Source: a virus
Length of the DNA: 31,135 nucleotides
Strand: one strand, 5' to 3'
Virus record (IMG/VR): IMGVR_UViG_3300034073_001342
Location: 1-31,135 of that record
Within the stretch, counting starts at the first letter, position 1, and each line of letters begins with the position of its first letter. The notes beneath the pieces were generated by a model that saw only the letters and a list, made by a program, of their open reading frames with translations, searched no databases and was not told the DNA's origin. Positions 7,281-14,291 of this stretch are shown here, in pieces. The position numbers were made by a program, and so were the translations under genes.

Positions 7281-7562
7281 ATGAAAATTGCGCTCATCGT
7301 CAAGACGGCGACTGAACAACGCAAAGCGTTGTGCGAATTTGCTGACTTCGTCAAGTACGAGGAAGTTCACAACGTCTCAATGGCCAACATTGAAACGAAC
7401 CTAAAGACTCGGGACCTGGCGTGGTTCGCATGGCATTCAGAGAAACGACGCAAGGTCACCACACTCAATTTTGAGGATTGGTGCGCCACCGTTGAAGGCA
7501 TTGACATTGACACGGGTGAGGAACCGCTCGGCCCTTTGGAGAGCAGTCAGCACACTGGTTGA
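7281..7562 (+). CDS. Tail assembly chaperone, short (G-like) form
   Basis: This 93-residue product is made by ribosomes that do not shift. Chaperones of this class coat the tape measure protein while the tail tube polymerises and are absent from virions. It is mostly helical and charged, with WFAWHSEKRRKVTTLNFEDW in the middle and an acidic end. Initiation is supported by GGAGG about 7 nt upstream of the ATG. The CCCTTTG heptamer at 7532-7538 lies eight codons before the stop at 7560-7562. The short form has a meaningless tail (LESSQHTG) after the slip site, as expected when the real second domain lies in the -1 frame. Confidence 0.85.
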   Translation: MKIALIVKTATEQRKALCEFADFVKYEEVHNVSMANIETNLKTRDLAWFAWHSEKRRKVTTLNFEDWCATVEGIDIDTGEEPLGPLESSQHTG

Positions 7563-7696
7563 TCGCCTATCTGGCGGTTGAGACGGGGATTCCTCCGTCA
7601 GTGTTGCTGACTGAATCACCTCGAATGTTGTTCACGATGTCTGCGTATCTGCGTTGGAAGGCAGTCAAGATGAACCCGACAGCGTACAATCAATGA
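7281..7696 (+). CDS. Tail assembly chaperone, long (GT-like) form by -1 frameshift
   Basis: At CCCTTTG (7532-7538) the zero-frame codons CCT TTG can slip to CCC TTT, after which reading continues as GEQSAHWLIAYLAVETGI and ends at TGA 7694-7696. The total is about 138 residues: 86 shared, 52 new. The second domain is helical, has the 'GEQ..HWLIAYLAVETGIPP' look of the T domains seen in actinophages, and has no start codon or ribosome site of its own. This dual product is a conserved feature of siphophage tail genes. Join the segments at 7538, the base read twice. The tape measure gene is unusually far downstream, with two genes between. Confidence 0.85.
7532..7538 (+). promoter_or_regulatory. 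-1 ribosomal frameshift slippery heptamer (C CCU UUG)
   Basis: It matches X XXY YYZ exactly and is in the correct phase: zero-frame codons are GGC CCT TTG. Slippage gives CCC and TTT pairing in the P and A sites. The -1 frame is open on both sides and encodes the expected chaperone domain. Confidence 0.85.
7685..7690 (+). promoter_or_regulatory. Candidate -10 (TACAAT), leaderless layout for the gene at 7698
   Basis: TACAAT is close to the TATAAT consensus and ends 7 nt before ATG 7698, with no Shine-Dalgarno sequence between. It lies in the last codons of the frameshifted chaperone and overlaps no stop codon. Confidence 0.45.
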
Positions 7697-7697
7697 C

Positions 7698-8246
7698 ATG
7701 GCAACCTCATCAGGGAAATACACGCTGGGTCGTGGTGAAGAAGTTGCGTTCGTTGCACCAGGGTTGTTGCAGTTTTTGCGTGAGGCATCGCAGGCTTCTC
7801 CCAAGTTTAATCTGGAGATGCGCAAGGCCGCTCAGGTTGTGGCTGATTTTGTGGTTGATGCAGCCAAGTCAAATGCTGCTGGGCAACCTCCACATGGGAA
7901 GCAGCGTCCTGGATCATCGGGTCGGTCTCAGGCTCAGGCTGTGGTGAATGGGTTACGTGCTCGACATGATCGCATCCCGACTATCAAGTTGGATTCTAAG
8001 CGTGGCTATGTGTCGGCATCACGCTCAAATCGGAAACGCAATAAGAAGGTCACGATGGGTGACGTGTTCTTTGGTGCCGAGTTCGGTGGCCGTCGCCGGA
8101 AAACGACCCAGCAGTTCTTGCGTCATCGTGGCCGTCAAGGCTATTTCTTCTGGCAGGCAGTTCGGGACAATAAAGAGAAGATTGCCGTGGAGTACATGTC
8201 GGCTATTGACCTCGTGTTGAAGAAACTTGCGGCTGGGGCATCCTGA
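7698..8246 (+). CDS. HK97 gp10-like neck/tail completion protein
   Basis: The 182-residue basic protein has an N-terminal helix (LRKAAQVVADFV-type, around residues 45-60), a Ser/Arg/Gly-rich loop, and a C-terminal segment VFFGAEFGGRRRKTTQQFLR followed by RHRGRQGYFFWQAVRD and a long final helix. An 'E-F/Y-G-x ... F-L/R ... R-x-x-x' ending with a helix is the hallmark I associate with the HK97 gp10 family. These proteins usually sit between connector and tail terminator, so finding it after the chaperone is a rearranged order. Start ATG 7698 is supported by the TACAAT hexamer. The function, neck or tail completion, is inferred from resemblance. Confidence 0.55.
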   Translation: MATSSGKYTLGRGEEVAFVAPGLLQFLREASQASPKFNLEMRKAAQVVADFVVDAAKSNAAGQPPHGKQRPGSSGRSQAQAVVNGLRARHDRIPTIKLDSKRGYVSASRSNRKRNKKVTMGDVFFGAEFGGRRRKTTQQFLRHRGRQGYFFWQAVRDNKEKIAVEYMSAIDLVLKKLAAGAS

Positions 8247-8274
8247 CGCTACGCTGACCTATAAGGAGCCCGCC

Positions 8275-9009
8275 ATGTTCCCAGAAGTTCAGTTGGACAA
8301 CGTTCGTGCCGTCAGGTTCGACTACGTCAAGTCTGTCGTCCCCAAACCGCTCGCTGGTTCGTGGGTGCAGTTGTGGTCTCGTCTGTGCATCCGTAAGGAA
8401 ACCCGACGCAAGGATCAGCGTGCGCTGTGGTCGCCAGTCATCTACGCATCAGGCACCACACGAAGCAATCGCAACGTTGAGGCTGTGACCTGTCTCGTGG
8501 TGGACATGGACGGTGAGTCGTTTGACCACGCTCGGTTGGATGGCTTGGAATGGTTTGCATACACCACATGGTCGCATCGCCCGAACGATGAGCACTGGCA
8601 CTTGGTGCTCCCTCTCAAAGACCCGGTGCCTGCACATCGTTGGGCAGAGGTGTGGACTCGGTTGCATGAACGCATCAACGTCGTCGGCGACCCAGCCACG
8701 AAGGACCCTGCTCGTATCTTCTATCTCCCTCAGCATCCTGTGGGACGGTTTGATTGGTCGTCTCGGAAGTATGGGCATGGCGAGTTCTTGGATGCTGAGT
8801 TGGGTGAGTTGTTCGTTCCGCCTCGAATGGTGGTGTCGTCAATGCCGAAGGCTGCTCAAAGCAGTCGACCAAGGGCGTTGAGTGCGTTGCGTGAGGAATG
8901 GTGGAGTGAACCGCAGGACTTGTCAAGGTTTGCTGGTTTGACGCAGAACGAGATTCATCGTCGTCTGTACAGCGAATGGAAAGAGCTCACGAAAGACATG
9001 GTCTTCTAG
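8275..9009 (+). CDS. Archaeo-eukaryotic primase-like (AEP/BT4734-type) protein
   Basis: This 244-residue protein has three primase-like motifs in order: CLVVDMDGE (D77, D79; motif I, metal binding), DEHWHLVLPL (H107/H109; motif II) and DPARIFYLPQHP (residues 144-155; motif III, around R147). The 'TTWSHRPNDEHWHLVLPL' run matches the AEP-type replication proteins I know. No helicase domain follows, and the last 70 residues are helical. A full primase-helicase exists at 23485, so this is a second, stand-alone copy inside the tail module. AAGGAG (8263-8268) precedes the ATG by 6 nt, and TACGCT at 8250-8255 could be its -10. It may be a priming, repair or vestigial enzyme, or a morphogenesis protein that only resembles one. 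Confidence 0.6.
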   Translation: MFPEVQLDNVRAVRFDYVKSVVPKPLAGSWVQLWSRLCIRKETRRKDQRALWSPVIYASGTTRSNRNVEAVTCLVVDMDGESFDHARLDGLEWFAYTTWSHRPNDEHWHLVLPLKDPVPAHRWAEVWTRLHERINVVGDPATKDPARIFYLPQHPVGRFDWSSRKYGHGEFLDAELGELFVPPRMVVSSMPKAAQSSRPRALSALREEWWSEPQDLSRFAGLTQNEIHRRLYSEWKELTKDMVF

Positions 9010-9014
9010 TCAAG

Positions 9015-9020
9015 TAGAAT
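9015..9020 (+). promoter_or_regulatory. Candidate -10 (TAGAAT), leaderless layout for the tape measure gene
   Basis: TAGAAT ends 8 nt before ATG 9029, and the intervening bases (CGGCGCTT) hold no Shine-Dalgarno sequence. It overlaps no stop codon. Confidence 0.45.
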
Positions 9021-9028
9021 CGGCGCTT

Positions 9029-11101
9029 ATGGCCGTTGAGCGCAACTTCATTGTCAAACTGCTCGCTGATCCGAAGCAGGTTGTTTCGGCCTTCAACAAG
9101 ATTCAGGGGCAGGCGAATGACACGTTTGGCTCTAAGGGTTTGGGTGGCAAGTTATCGGCGTTGATGCCGTCTTTCAAGACCATCAGTATTGCTGGTACTG
9201 CGGCGTTTGGTGCTGTGACTGCTGCGGCAGGGTTCGCCATCAAGGCTGCTGCGGAGGATGCTGAGTCGCAGGCGAAACTGGCTCAGACGTTGAAGACGAC
9301 GTTTGGTGAGTCGGAGTTGTTGCGTGAGGAAACTGAACGGCTCATCACTCAGTTCACGAAGTCGGCTGCGGTTGCGGATGACCAGTTGCGTCCGGCGTTT
9401 GGGAATCTTATTCGTTCTACTGGAGACTTTACTCAGTCGCAGAAGTTGTTGCAGATTGCGTTGGATATTTCAGCCGGTACGGGTCGTGACCTGGAGTCGG
9501 TGACCATCGCCTTGTCTCGTGCGAGTCAGGGGCAGTTTACGGCGTTGACTCGACTTGGTGTTCCGTTAGATCAGAACGCTGTCAAAACGAAGAACTTTGA
9601 CAAGGTTGTTGGCGAGTTGGCTGACACGTTCAAGGGTCAGGCTGAGGTGCAGGCGAACTCGGCGGCTGGCCGATTCCGAGCGTTCGGTATTGCTGTTGAT
9701 GAATTGAAAGAACAGTTCGGAACCATCCTGCTCCCAGTCGTCACACAAGTCGTTGAGTTCCTCACGGATCGTCTGATACCTGCGGTGTCGTTGGCAATCG
9801 ACCAATTCCGAAGCCAAGGCGTTCGAGCTTCTTTGGCGTACTTCGTGGCTGCGTTTGGTGACGCAGGTAAATCCGTACTGACTCAAATCCAATCCATCGG
9901 CAACGCCATATTTGAGTTCCTCGGTGGAATAGTCGATGCGTTGGCTCCACTATTTGTGCTGATTGACGGATTCCGATCAGTTCTTGCATTGGGCAAACCA
10001 ATCGTCACAACCGAAGAAATGATACGAAGAGCCCAGGCTGGCTTGAATGCTGAATTCACAAAGTTTGGTGAACAGGTTGACTACGCAGCAAAGAAACTTG
10101 ACATCATGGCGCAAGGTCCGTTGGACAACGTCGAGCGTCGTTTGCAGGCCAACAAAGATGCAGCCGTCCGAGCCAAAGGTTCAATCACCGACTTCGGTGA
10201 TGAGACTGATTCAGCCGGGAAGAAGGCTGCTGGTGCCGCCAAGAAAATCAAGACTGCTGAGGAAAAGTTGAAGGAATATAGTTCGGCTGCGAAGTCGGCG
10301 AAGTCCGCTTCGGATGCGTATGGTCGCAGCCAGCAGAGTGTTGCCAAGGCTCAACAGTCGGTGTTCCAGGCGAATCAGGATTTGGCGAAAGCTCAGGAGG
10401 AGTTGGCTGCTGCTCAGATGGGTGGCGACCCGGCAACGATTGAGGCTGCTCAACGTCGTTTGGCTGCGGCTGAGCGTGGGGTGGCCCGCTCAAAGTTTGG
10501 TGTTGAGGAGTCGTTGATTGCGGTTCGTGATGCTGAGCGTCGTTTGGCTGAGGTTCGTGCCGATTCAGAATCAACACCCGACCAGATTCGTCAGGCTGAG
10601 ATTGCGTTGGCTGAGGCTCAGTTCTCGGTGGCTGACGCTCAGGACAGTGTCATCCAAGAGACGTTGGATTTGGATGAGGCTCGTCGCCAGTTGCGAATCA
10701 GTACGGAGGGATTGCGTGCTGGTGATGAGGAGTTGTTGCCGTTCTTGGATGCGGTGCGTTCTGCGCAGGAGAATCAGCAGGAAGCCGTTGAGAACTTGAC
10801 TGAGGCGATTGACGATCAGCGTGAGGCGTTGCAGAAGTATCAGGAGGCGTTGGCTGCGTTGGCTCAGGTGTCGTCGGCGTTTCCGAAGATTTCGGCTCAG
10901 AATCCTGTGACGGGTTTGATTCCGCAGGTGCCTGCTGCTGGTGCCGGGTCGACGTTGCCTGCTTCTGCTGTGTCTCCGCAGCAGACGTTGAATGTGATTG
11001 TGCAGTCAGGTGTGTTGAATGGTGCTCAGGTTGGTGAGGAGATATATCAGTATTTGCGGGACTATGAACGAGTCAACGGCCCTCTGAATTTCATGGTGTA
11101 G
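9029..11101 (+). CDS. Tape measure protein
   Basis: The 690-residue protein sets tail length and is ejected with the DNA. Residues 1-40 form a small domain; a hydrophobic stretch (about 50-75, ISIAGTAAFGAVTAAAGFAI) follows. Residues 80-250 hold the conserved module with SRASQGQFTALTRLGVPLDQ, common in short actinophage tape measures. Residues about 390-620 are a long Ala/Glu/Gln/Arg coiled coil with heptad repeats (QSVAKAQQSVFQANQDLAKA and similar). At the usual 0.15 nm per residue the tail would be near 100 nm. The segment around 9700-10220 uses different codons from the GT-rich flanks, suggesting mosaic descent. The start is ATG 9029, without SD. Confidence 0.93.
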   Translation: MAVERNFIVKLLADPKQVVSAFNKIQGQANDTFGSKGLGGKLSALMPSFKTISIAGTAAFGAVTAAAGFAIKAAAEDAESQAKLAQTLKTTFGESELLREETERLITQFTKSAAVADDQLRPAFGNLIRSTGDFTQSQKLLQIALDISAGTGRDLESVTIALSRASQGQFTALTRLGVPLDQNAVKTKNFDKVVGELADTFKGQAEVQANSAAGRFRAFGIAVDELKEQFGTILLPVVTQVVEFLTDRLIPAVSLAIDQFRSQGVRASLAYFVAAFGDAGKSVLTQIQSIGNAIFEFLGGIVDALAPLFVLIDGFRSVLALGKPIVTTEEMIRRAQAGLNAEFTKFGEQVDYAAKKLDIMAQGPLDNVERRLQANKDAAVRAKGSITDFGDETDSAGKKAAGAAKKIKTAEEKLKEYSSAAKSAKSASDAYGRSQQSVAKAQQSVFQANQDLAKAQEELAAAQMGGDPATIEAAQRRLAAAERGVARSKFGVEESLIAVRDAERRLAEVRADSESTPDQIRQAEIALAEAQFSVADAQDSVIQETLDLDEARRQLRISTEGLRAGDEELLPFLDAVRSAQENQQEAVENLTEAIDDQREALQKYQEALAALAQVSSAFPKISAQNPVTGLIPQVPAAGAGSTLPASAVSPQQTLNVIVQSGVLNGAQVGEEIYQYLRDYERVNGPLNFMV

Positions 11102-11104
11102 CCG

Positions 11105-12358
11105 ATGGCAAAGACGGCAATTTGGGGTCAAACATACAAGGTGTTGATGGACACCGGGTTGTTGCAAGATGCGTTCACCCTGGACTCATCCACACTCAAC
11201 GGCCCTGACGTATTGGACGGTTCAACCGATTTCGCTGACGTCACCGAATATGTCACCAGCGTCTCCATCCGTCGAGGTCGAGCCAGCCAACTCGACACCA
11301 TGGGCGTCGGACAAGCCACCATCGTCCTCGACGACAAAGCATCAGGTCGAGCATTCGACCCGGCAAACACCGCATCCCCCTACGTTCAAGACGGCTACGG
11401 CATCGCCCCACGACGCTTCGTCCAAATCTATGCAGGCACAGCCGGACAAGAACCCCTCTTCGTCGGACGAGTCAACGACCTCGACATCGACTACCAGCAA
11501 CCAGACAACAGCTTCGCCATCATCACCTGCGTCGACGACCTCTCCGCCCTAGGCCGCACCAACCTCACCGCCTTCAACCCATCCAGCCAACTCACCTCCG
11601 CCCGAGTCACCGCCATCCTGGACCGCCCAGAAGTTGCCTACTCAACTGCCACCCGAAGCATCGGTACCGGGGTGGCCACCGTTGGCACCGTCGCCTATGA
11701 AGCCAACGACAACGTCAAATCAGCCATTGACGCAGTCATGCTCGCAGAAGACGGGCGTTTCTATATAGATCGTGGCGGTACAGCAGTCTTCCAACCCCGC
11801 ATCTCCTACTCCTTTGATACCGCAGGAATCCAATTCTCCGACACTCCAGCCGGAACCGTCATCCCCTACCAAGAACTCTCCGTCGGCTACGGCGCAGAAA
11901 CCCTCTACAACCGAATCCAAGTCGGAGTCCAAGGCTTCTCCGTATCCACCGCAGTCGACACCACCAGCACCACCGAATTCGGCGTCAACACACTCAGCCT
12001 CTCCGACGTCCCACTCAACACCCAAGCAGCAGGCGACACCCTGGCTGCCAACCTCCTCGCCAAATACAAAGACCCCGTTGTGCGCTTCAACGAAATGAGC
12101 ATCCTCGTCAACGGACTCAGCGCCAGCAACGGCCAAGCCGTCTCCATCCTCGACATCGGCGACCTCGTAGAAATCAGCAAAACCTACCAACAAGGCGCAC
12201 CAGGCACCGTCACCAAAACGATGTATATCGAGAACCTGAGTCATGACATCACACCCGGATTCCATCGCATCCGACTCGGCCTCGGTCAAGCCCAACTCCT
12301 CACCCAATTCATCCTTGACACCAGCGAACTTGATGATGCGACGGTTGGGCTCGGCTAA
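11105..12358 (+). CDS. Minor tail protein (tail tip/hub-like)
   Basis: The protein has 417 residues, is rich in beta strands and lies directly after the tape measure, where distal tail and hub proteins are encoded. It has YVTSVSIRRGRASQLDTM, followed by GQATIVLDD and the FVGRVNDLDIDY region; this 'strand-RGR-strand...GRV' order is typical of ReqiPepy6 Gp37/hub-like minor tail proteins in actinophages. Middle repeats and a C-terminal YIENLSHDITPGFHRIRL fit the hub family. The first 40 residues contain FTLDSSTLNGPDVLDG, and the end is FILDTSELDDATVGLG; related motifs recur in the protein at 29978. Codons are strongly C/A-ending, marking the sharp flip from GT-rich to AC-rich coding near 11.1 kb. 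Confidence 0.75.
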   Translation: MAKTAIWGQTYKVLMDTGLLQDAFTLDSSTLNGPDVLDGSTDFADVTEYVTSVSIRRGRASQLDTMGVGQATIVLDDKASGRAFDPANTASPYVQDGYGIAPRRFVQIYAGTAGQEPLFVGRVNDLDIDYQQPDNSFAIITCVDDLSALGRTNLTAFNPSSQLTSARVTAILDRPEVAYSTATRSIGTGVATVGTVAYEANDNVKSAIDAVMLAEDGRFYIDRGGTAVFQPRISYSFDTAGIQFSDTPAGTVIPYQELSVGYGAETLYNRIQVGVQGFSVSTAVDTTSTTEFGVNTLSLSDVPLNTQAAGDTLAANLLAKYKDPVVRFNEMSILVNGLSASNGQAVSILDIGDLVEISKTYQQGAPGTVTKTMYIENLSHDITPGFHRIRLGLGQAQLLTQFILDTSELDDATVGLG

Positions 12359-12361
12359 ACT
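12356..12361 (+). promoter_or_regulatory. Candidate -10 (TAAACT), leaderless layout for the gene at 12371
   Basis: TAAACT ends 9 nt before ATG 12371, with no Shine-Dalgarno sequence. Its TAA is the stop codon of the upstream gene, so chance overlap is more likely than at the other sites. Confidence 0.3.
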
Positions 12362-12370
12362 CAACGCATC

Positions 12371-12577
12371 ATGGGAGCAGGATTTCGCACCTTCGCCAGT
12401 GGCGAAGTATTGACAAGCACAAACGTGATGGACTATCTGATGAAACAGATGGTCATGGTGTTCGCAGGTACAGCCGAACGTGGCTCAGCATTGCCTTCAC
12501 CCGAAACAGGAATGGTTGCGTATTCAACGGCGACAGGTATGCAGATTTATAACGGCACCGCCTGGGTTAGTATCTAG
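12371..12577 (+). CDS. Small tail protein, duplicate of the adhesin N-terminus
   Basis: A 68-residue protein, MGAGFRTFASGEVLTSTNVM followed by a short helical stretch and ending in MQIYNGTAWVSI. It aligns without gaps to the first 68 residues of the next gene: 52 of 68 are identical by my count. The domain begins GFRTFASGEVLT, an N-terminal motif common in phage tail appendage proteins, and ends with a 'tG.q.YnGt.W' strand typical of small tail fibre domains. It probably docks on the tail tip, either as a separate subunit or together with the longer paralogue. The stop is four bases before the next ATG. No Shine-Dalgarno sequence is present; a TAAACT hexamer lies upstream. Confidence 0.75.
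   Translation: MGAGFRTFASGEVLTSTNVMDYLMKQMVMVFAGTAERGSALPSPETGMVAYSTATGMQIYNGTAWVSI
12568..12573 (+). promoter_or_regulatory. Candidate -10 (TAGTAT), leaderless layout for the adhesin gene
   Basis: TAGTAT ends 8 nt before ATG 12582, and no Shine-Dalgarno sequence is present. It lies in the last codons of the upstream gene, before its stop codon. Confidence 0.4.
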
Positions 12578-12581
12578 TCCT

Positions 12582-13619
12582 ATGGGTTCCGGCTTCCGCA
12601 CCTTCGCCTCTGGAGAAGTCCTCACGGCCTCCAATGTTCAGAACTACTTGATGGATCAAGCCGTCATGGTGTTCGCTGGTACAGCAGCACGAGCATCAGC
12701 ACTCCCCTCACCCGAGGTTGGGATGACTGCCTATTCGACGGCAACAGGTTTGCAGGTCTATAACGGAACCTCTTGGGTTGATGTTTCAACCGGATACGGT
12801 TCTGGGACTGGTGGTTCTGGAACTGCTGTCGGAACTGCTATCGGTGGCGTCAACTACAACGTGCACACTTTTACTGCTGACGCAACATTCACGGTGACGA
12901 AGGCTGGTTTGTTTGACGTTTATCTGACTGGGGGCGGTGGAGGTGGCGGTTCTGGTCAGGCCAATACGACTCGTGGTGGTGGTGGTGGCGGCGGTGGTGG
13001 CAACATTACGACAACTGTTTATTTGGATGCGAATGTTGCCGTGACTATTGGTGCGGGCGGTGCTGGAAATACTGCTGACGGCGGCGCAGGTACAGTAGGC
13101 GGCGCTTCACTTCTTGCTGGAAAGGCTGGCTTGATTGGTGGTGGCGGCGGTGGTGGCGGACAAGGTGCTGCTTCTAGGGGCGCAACTGGTGGTGGTGGAG
13201 CATCAACGATCAATTTGACAGGTGCGACTTCTGCATATGCAAACACCGCCTATGGTTATTCTGGCGGCAATGGTGCCTCTGGTGGCAATCAAGGCGCTGG
13301 GGGTGGTGGTGGTGCTGGTGGTGCTGGTGCAACTGTCACTGGCAACACTGGTGGTGTTGGAGGCGCAGGCGTAGAACGAAACACGTTTATTGGCGGCTCG
13401 TCGTTGTTGCGTGGTGGCGGCGGTGGTGGCGGCGGTAATACTGGTGGTACTGGTACTGATGGTGGTGCAAACGGTGGAGGAACTACAACTGTTGGTTCTA
13501 ACGCATCAGCCAACACAGGCGGCGGTGGAGGTGGCGGTGGACAACCGAACAATGGTGGTAGTTCTATCAACGGTGGCAACGGCGGTTCCGGAATTCTCTA
13601 CATCAGGTATCGTGTCTAG
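12582..13619 (+). CDS. Tail tip adhesin with polyglycine domain
   Basis: The 345-residue protein starts with the same 68-residue docking domain as its upstream neighbour, followed by a short Gly/Ser linker and a beta region (NYNVHTFTADATFTVTKAGL). Residues about 115-335 are built of polyglycine runs separated by short variable segments, ending GSGILYIRYRV. This layout matches glycine-rich receptor-binding proteins, in which polyglycine II helices form a brush and the loops contact the host; T4-type gp38 adhesins use the same principle. The ending 'SGi.yIRY' is typical of the Gly-rich family. Variable loops lie between Gly runs and could be targets of host-range change. The frame is open upstream to 12480, but homology fixes the start at ATG 12582. 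Confidence 0.82.
   Translation: MGSGFRTFASGEVLTASNVQNYLMDQAVMVFAGTAARASALPSPEVGMTAYSTATGLQVYNGTSWVDVSTGYGSGTGGSGTAVGTAIGGVNYNVHTFTADATFTVTKAGLFDVYLTGGGGGGGSGQANTTRGGGGGGGGGNITTTVYLDANVAVTIGAGGAGNTADGGAGTVGGASLLAGKAGLIGGGGGGGGQGAASRGATGGGGASTINLTGATSAYANTAYGYSGGNGASGGNQGAGGGGGAGGAGATVTGNTGGVGGAGVERNTFIGGSSLLRGGGGGGGGNTGGTGTDGGANGGGTTTVGSNASANTGGGGGGGGQPNNGGSSINGGNGGSGILYIRYRV
12930..13560 (+). repeat. Low-complexity Gly-codon repeats in the adhesin gene
   Basis: Several runs of GGT/GGC codons, 5-8 glycines each, recur across this stretch, for example near 12976-13003, 13138-13160 and 13408-13436. Such runs could recombine with one another and vary in number between strains. Confidence 0.7.
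13608..13613 (+). promoter_or_regulatory. Candidate -10 (TATCGT), leaderless layout for the gene at 13622
   Basis: TATCGT ends 8 nt before ATG 13622, with no Shine-Dalgarno sequence between. It overlaps the final codons of the adhesin, not its stop codon. Confidence 0.35.
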
Positions 13620-13621
13620 AC

Positions 13622-13885
13622 ATGGCTCATTTCGCTTGGCTTGACACAAATAACACCGTCACAAATGTGTCGGTAGTAGACAATGAAAATATGCTTGATC
13701 AAAATGGCAACGAATCCGAGGCCGTTGGTATTGCATATCTAACCAGCGTGCACGGTGAAGGCATCACTTGGGTGCAGACCTCTTATCACAACAACCCAAT
13801 TCAAGGTCAAAATCGTGGAAAATACGCTGGCATCGGTGATATTTGGAACGGTAACGAATTCGTCACGCCCACTGACGGGGAATGA
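13622..13885 (+). CDS. Small tail-associated protein, cyanophage-like
   Basis: The 87-residue protein opens MAHFAWLDTNNTVTNVSVVD, then has NESEAVGIAYLTSVHG, TWVQTSYHNN and NRGKYAGIGDIWNGNEFV. The order 'MAHFA.lD.nN.V..V.Vv...ESEA.GiA...........W.QTSYN...r.nYAGIG..y......F' is one I know from proteins next to tail fibre genes in marine and freshwater cyanophages. The family is sometimes predicted to be structural, but its function is not established. Here it directly follows the adhesin and overlaps the next start codon (ATGA). It supports an aquatic habitat, but only weakly, since such genes move between phages. Confidence 0.65.
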   Translation: MAHFAWLDTNNTVTNVSVVDNENMLDQNGNESEAVGIAYLTSVHGEGITWVQTSYHNNPIQGQNRGKYAGIGDIWNGNEFVTPTDGE

Positions 13886-14124
13886 AGCGGGCGCTGATTG
13901 CGCTACCCGCCATACTCACACTGCTCTTCGCCAACCGTGCGAACGCAGAAACCTACCAGCTTGAATGTCGAGAGGTTGCGGTCAGTGTGGCCGATGGGCG
14001 AGCATGGATGTGTCAACGAAACTGGAATCCACCAGGATCCCGAATTAGTGAAGAACAACGCAAGACTGTAAATGCTGTCGTCCTGCTGACAGTTGTAGCA
14101 CCACTCAGCAGGAGACGACAATGA
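13882..14124 (+). CDS. Small secreted protein with signal peptide
   Basis: This 80-residue protein has a textbook signal peptide: MKRALIALPAILTLLFANRA, then a likely cleavage after ANA at residues 20-22. About 58 residues would remain, with two cysteines (C29 and C44) that could form a disulfide bond outside the cell, and a hydrophobic stretch (VNAVVLLTVVAPL) near the end. It overlaps the preceding gene by ATGA and the next start by ATGA, so it probably belongs to the lysis cassette. I do not recognise the family. It could act at the cell envelope during lysis or in superinfection exclusion; neither is shown by the sequence. Confidence 0.55.
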   Translation: MKRALIALPAILTLLFANRANAETYQLECREVAVSVADGRAWMCQRNWNPPGSRISEEQRKTVNAVVLLTVVAPLSRRRQ

Positions 14125-14291
14125 ACTGGCGTCAATACATCATCGAAAACTCGTGGACGTGGGGAGGTACCTCACTCGTCCTACTCACCCTCACCGGGTC
14201 AACACTCGTTCAAGCGTCCTTGATAACAGCCATCGTGGTTCTTGTACACTTGGCGTTGACCATACAAGGAGAGAACGGTGACAACGACTGA
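14121..14291 (+). CDS. Small membrane protein, holin or antiholin candidate
   Basis: A 56-residue protein from ATG 14121, 5 nt after GGAGA (14111-14115). Residues about 17-48 (TSLVLLTLTGSTLVQASLIT, then AIVVLVHLALTIQ) are hydrophobic enough for one long or two short membrane segments; the end is acidic (GENGDND). It lies immediately before a second hydrophobic protein and the endolysin, the usual place for a holin/antiholin pair. Its last codons overlap the Shine-Dalgarno sequence and the GTG start of the next gene, consistent with coupled expression. No sequence family is evident, so the role is inferred from topology and position. Confidence 0.5.
   Translation: MNWRQYIIENSWTWGGTSLVLLTLTGSTLVQASLITAIVVLVHLALTIQGENGDND

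Noticed and set aside
11720-12364. A 214-residue - strand frame opposite the minor tail protein
   Set aside because: It is acidic, low-complexity and the complement of a well-supported gene; no other gene is on the - strand.
12480-12581. Upstream extension of the adhesin frame
   Set aside because: It overlaps the short paralogue, and homology between the two fixes the start at ATG 12582.
12930-13560. CRISPR-like repeats
   Set aside because: The repeats are Gly codons inside a coding frame, with no regular repeat-spacer lengths.
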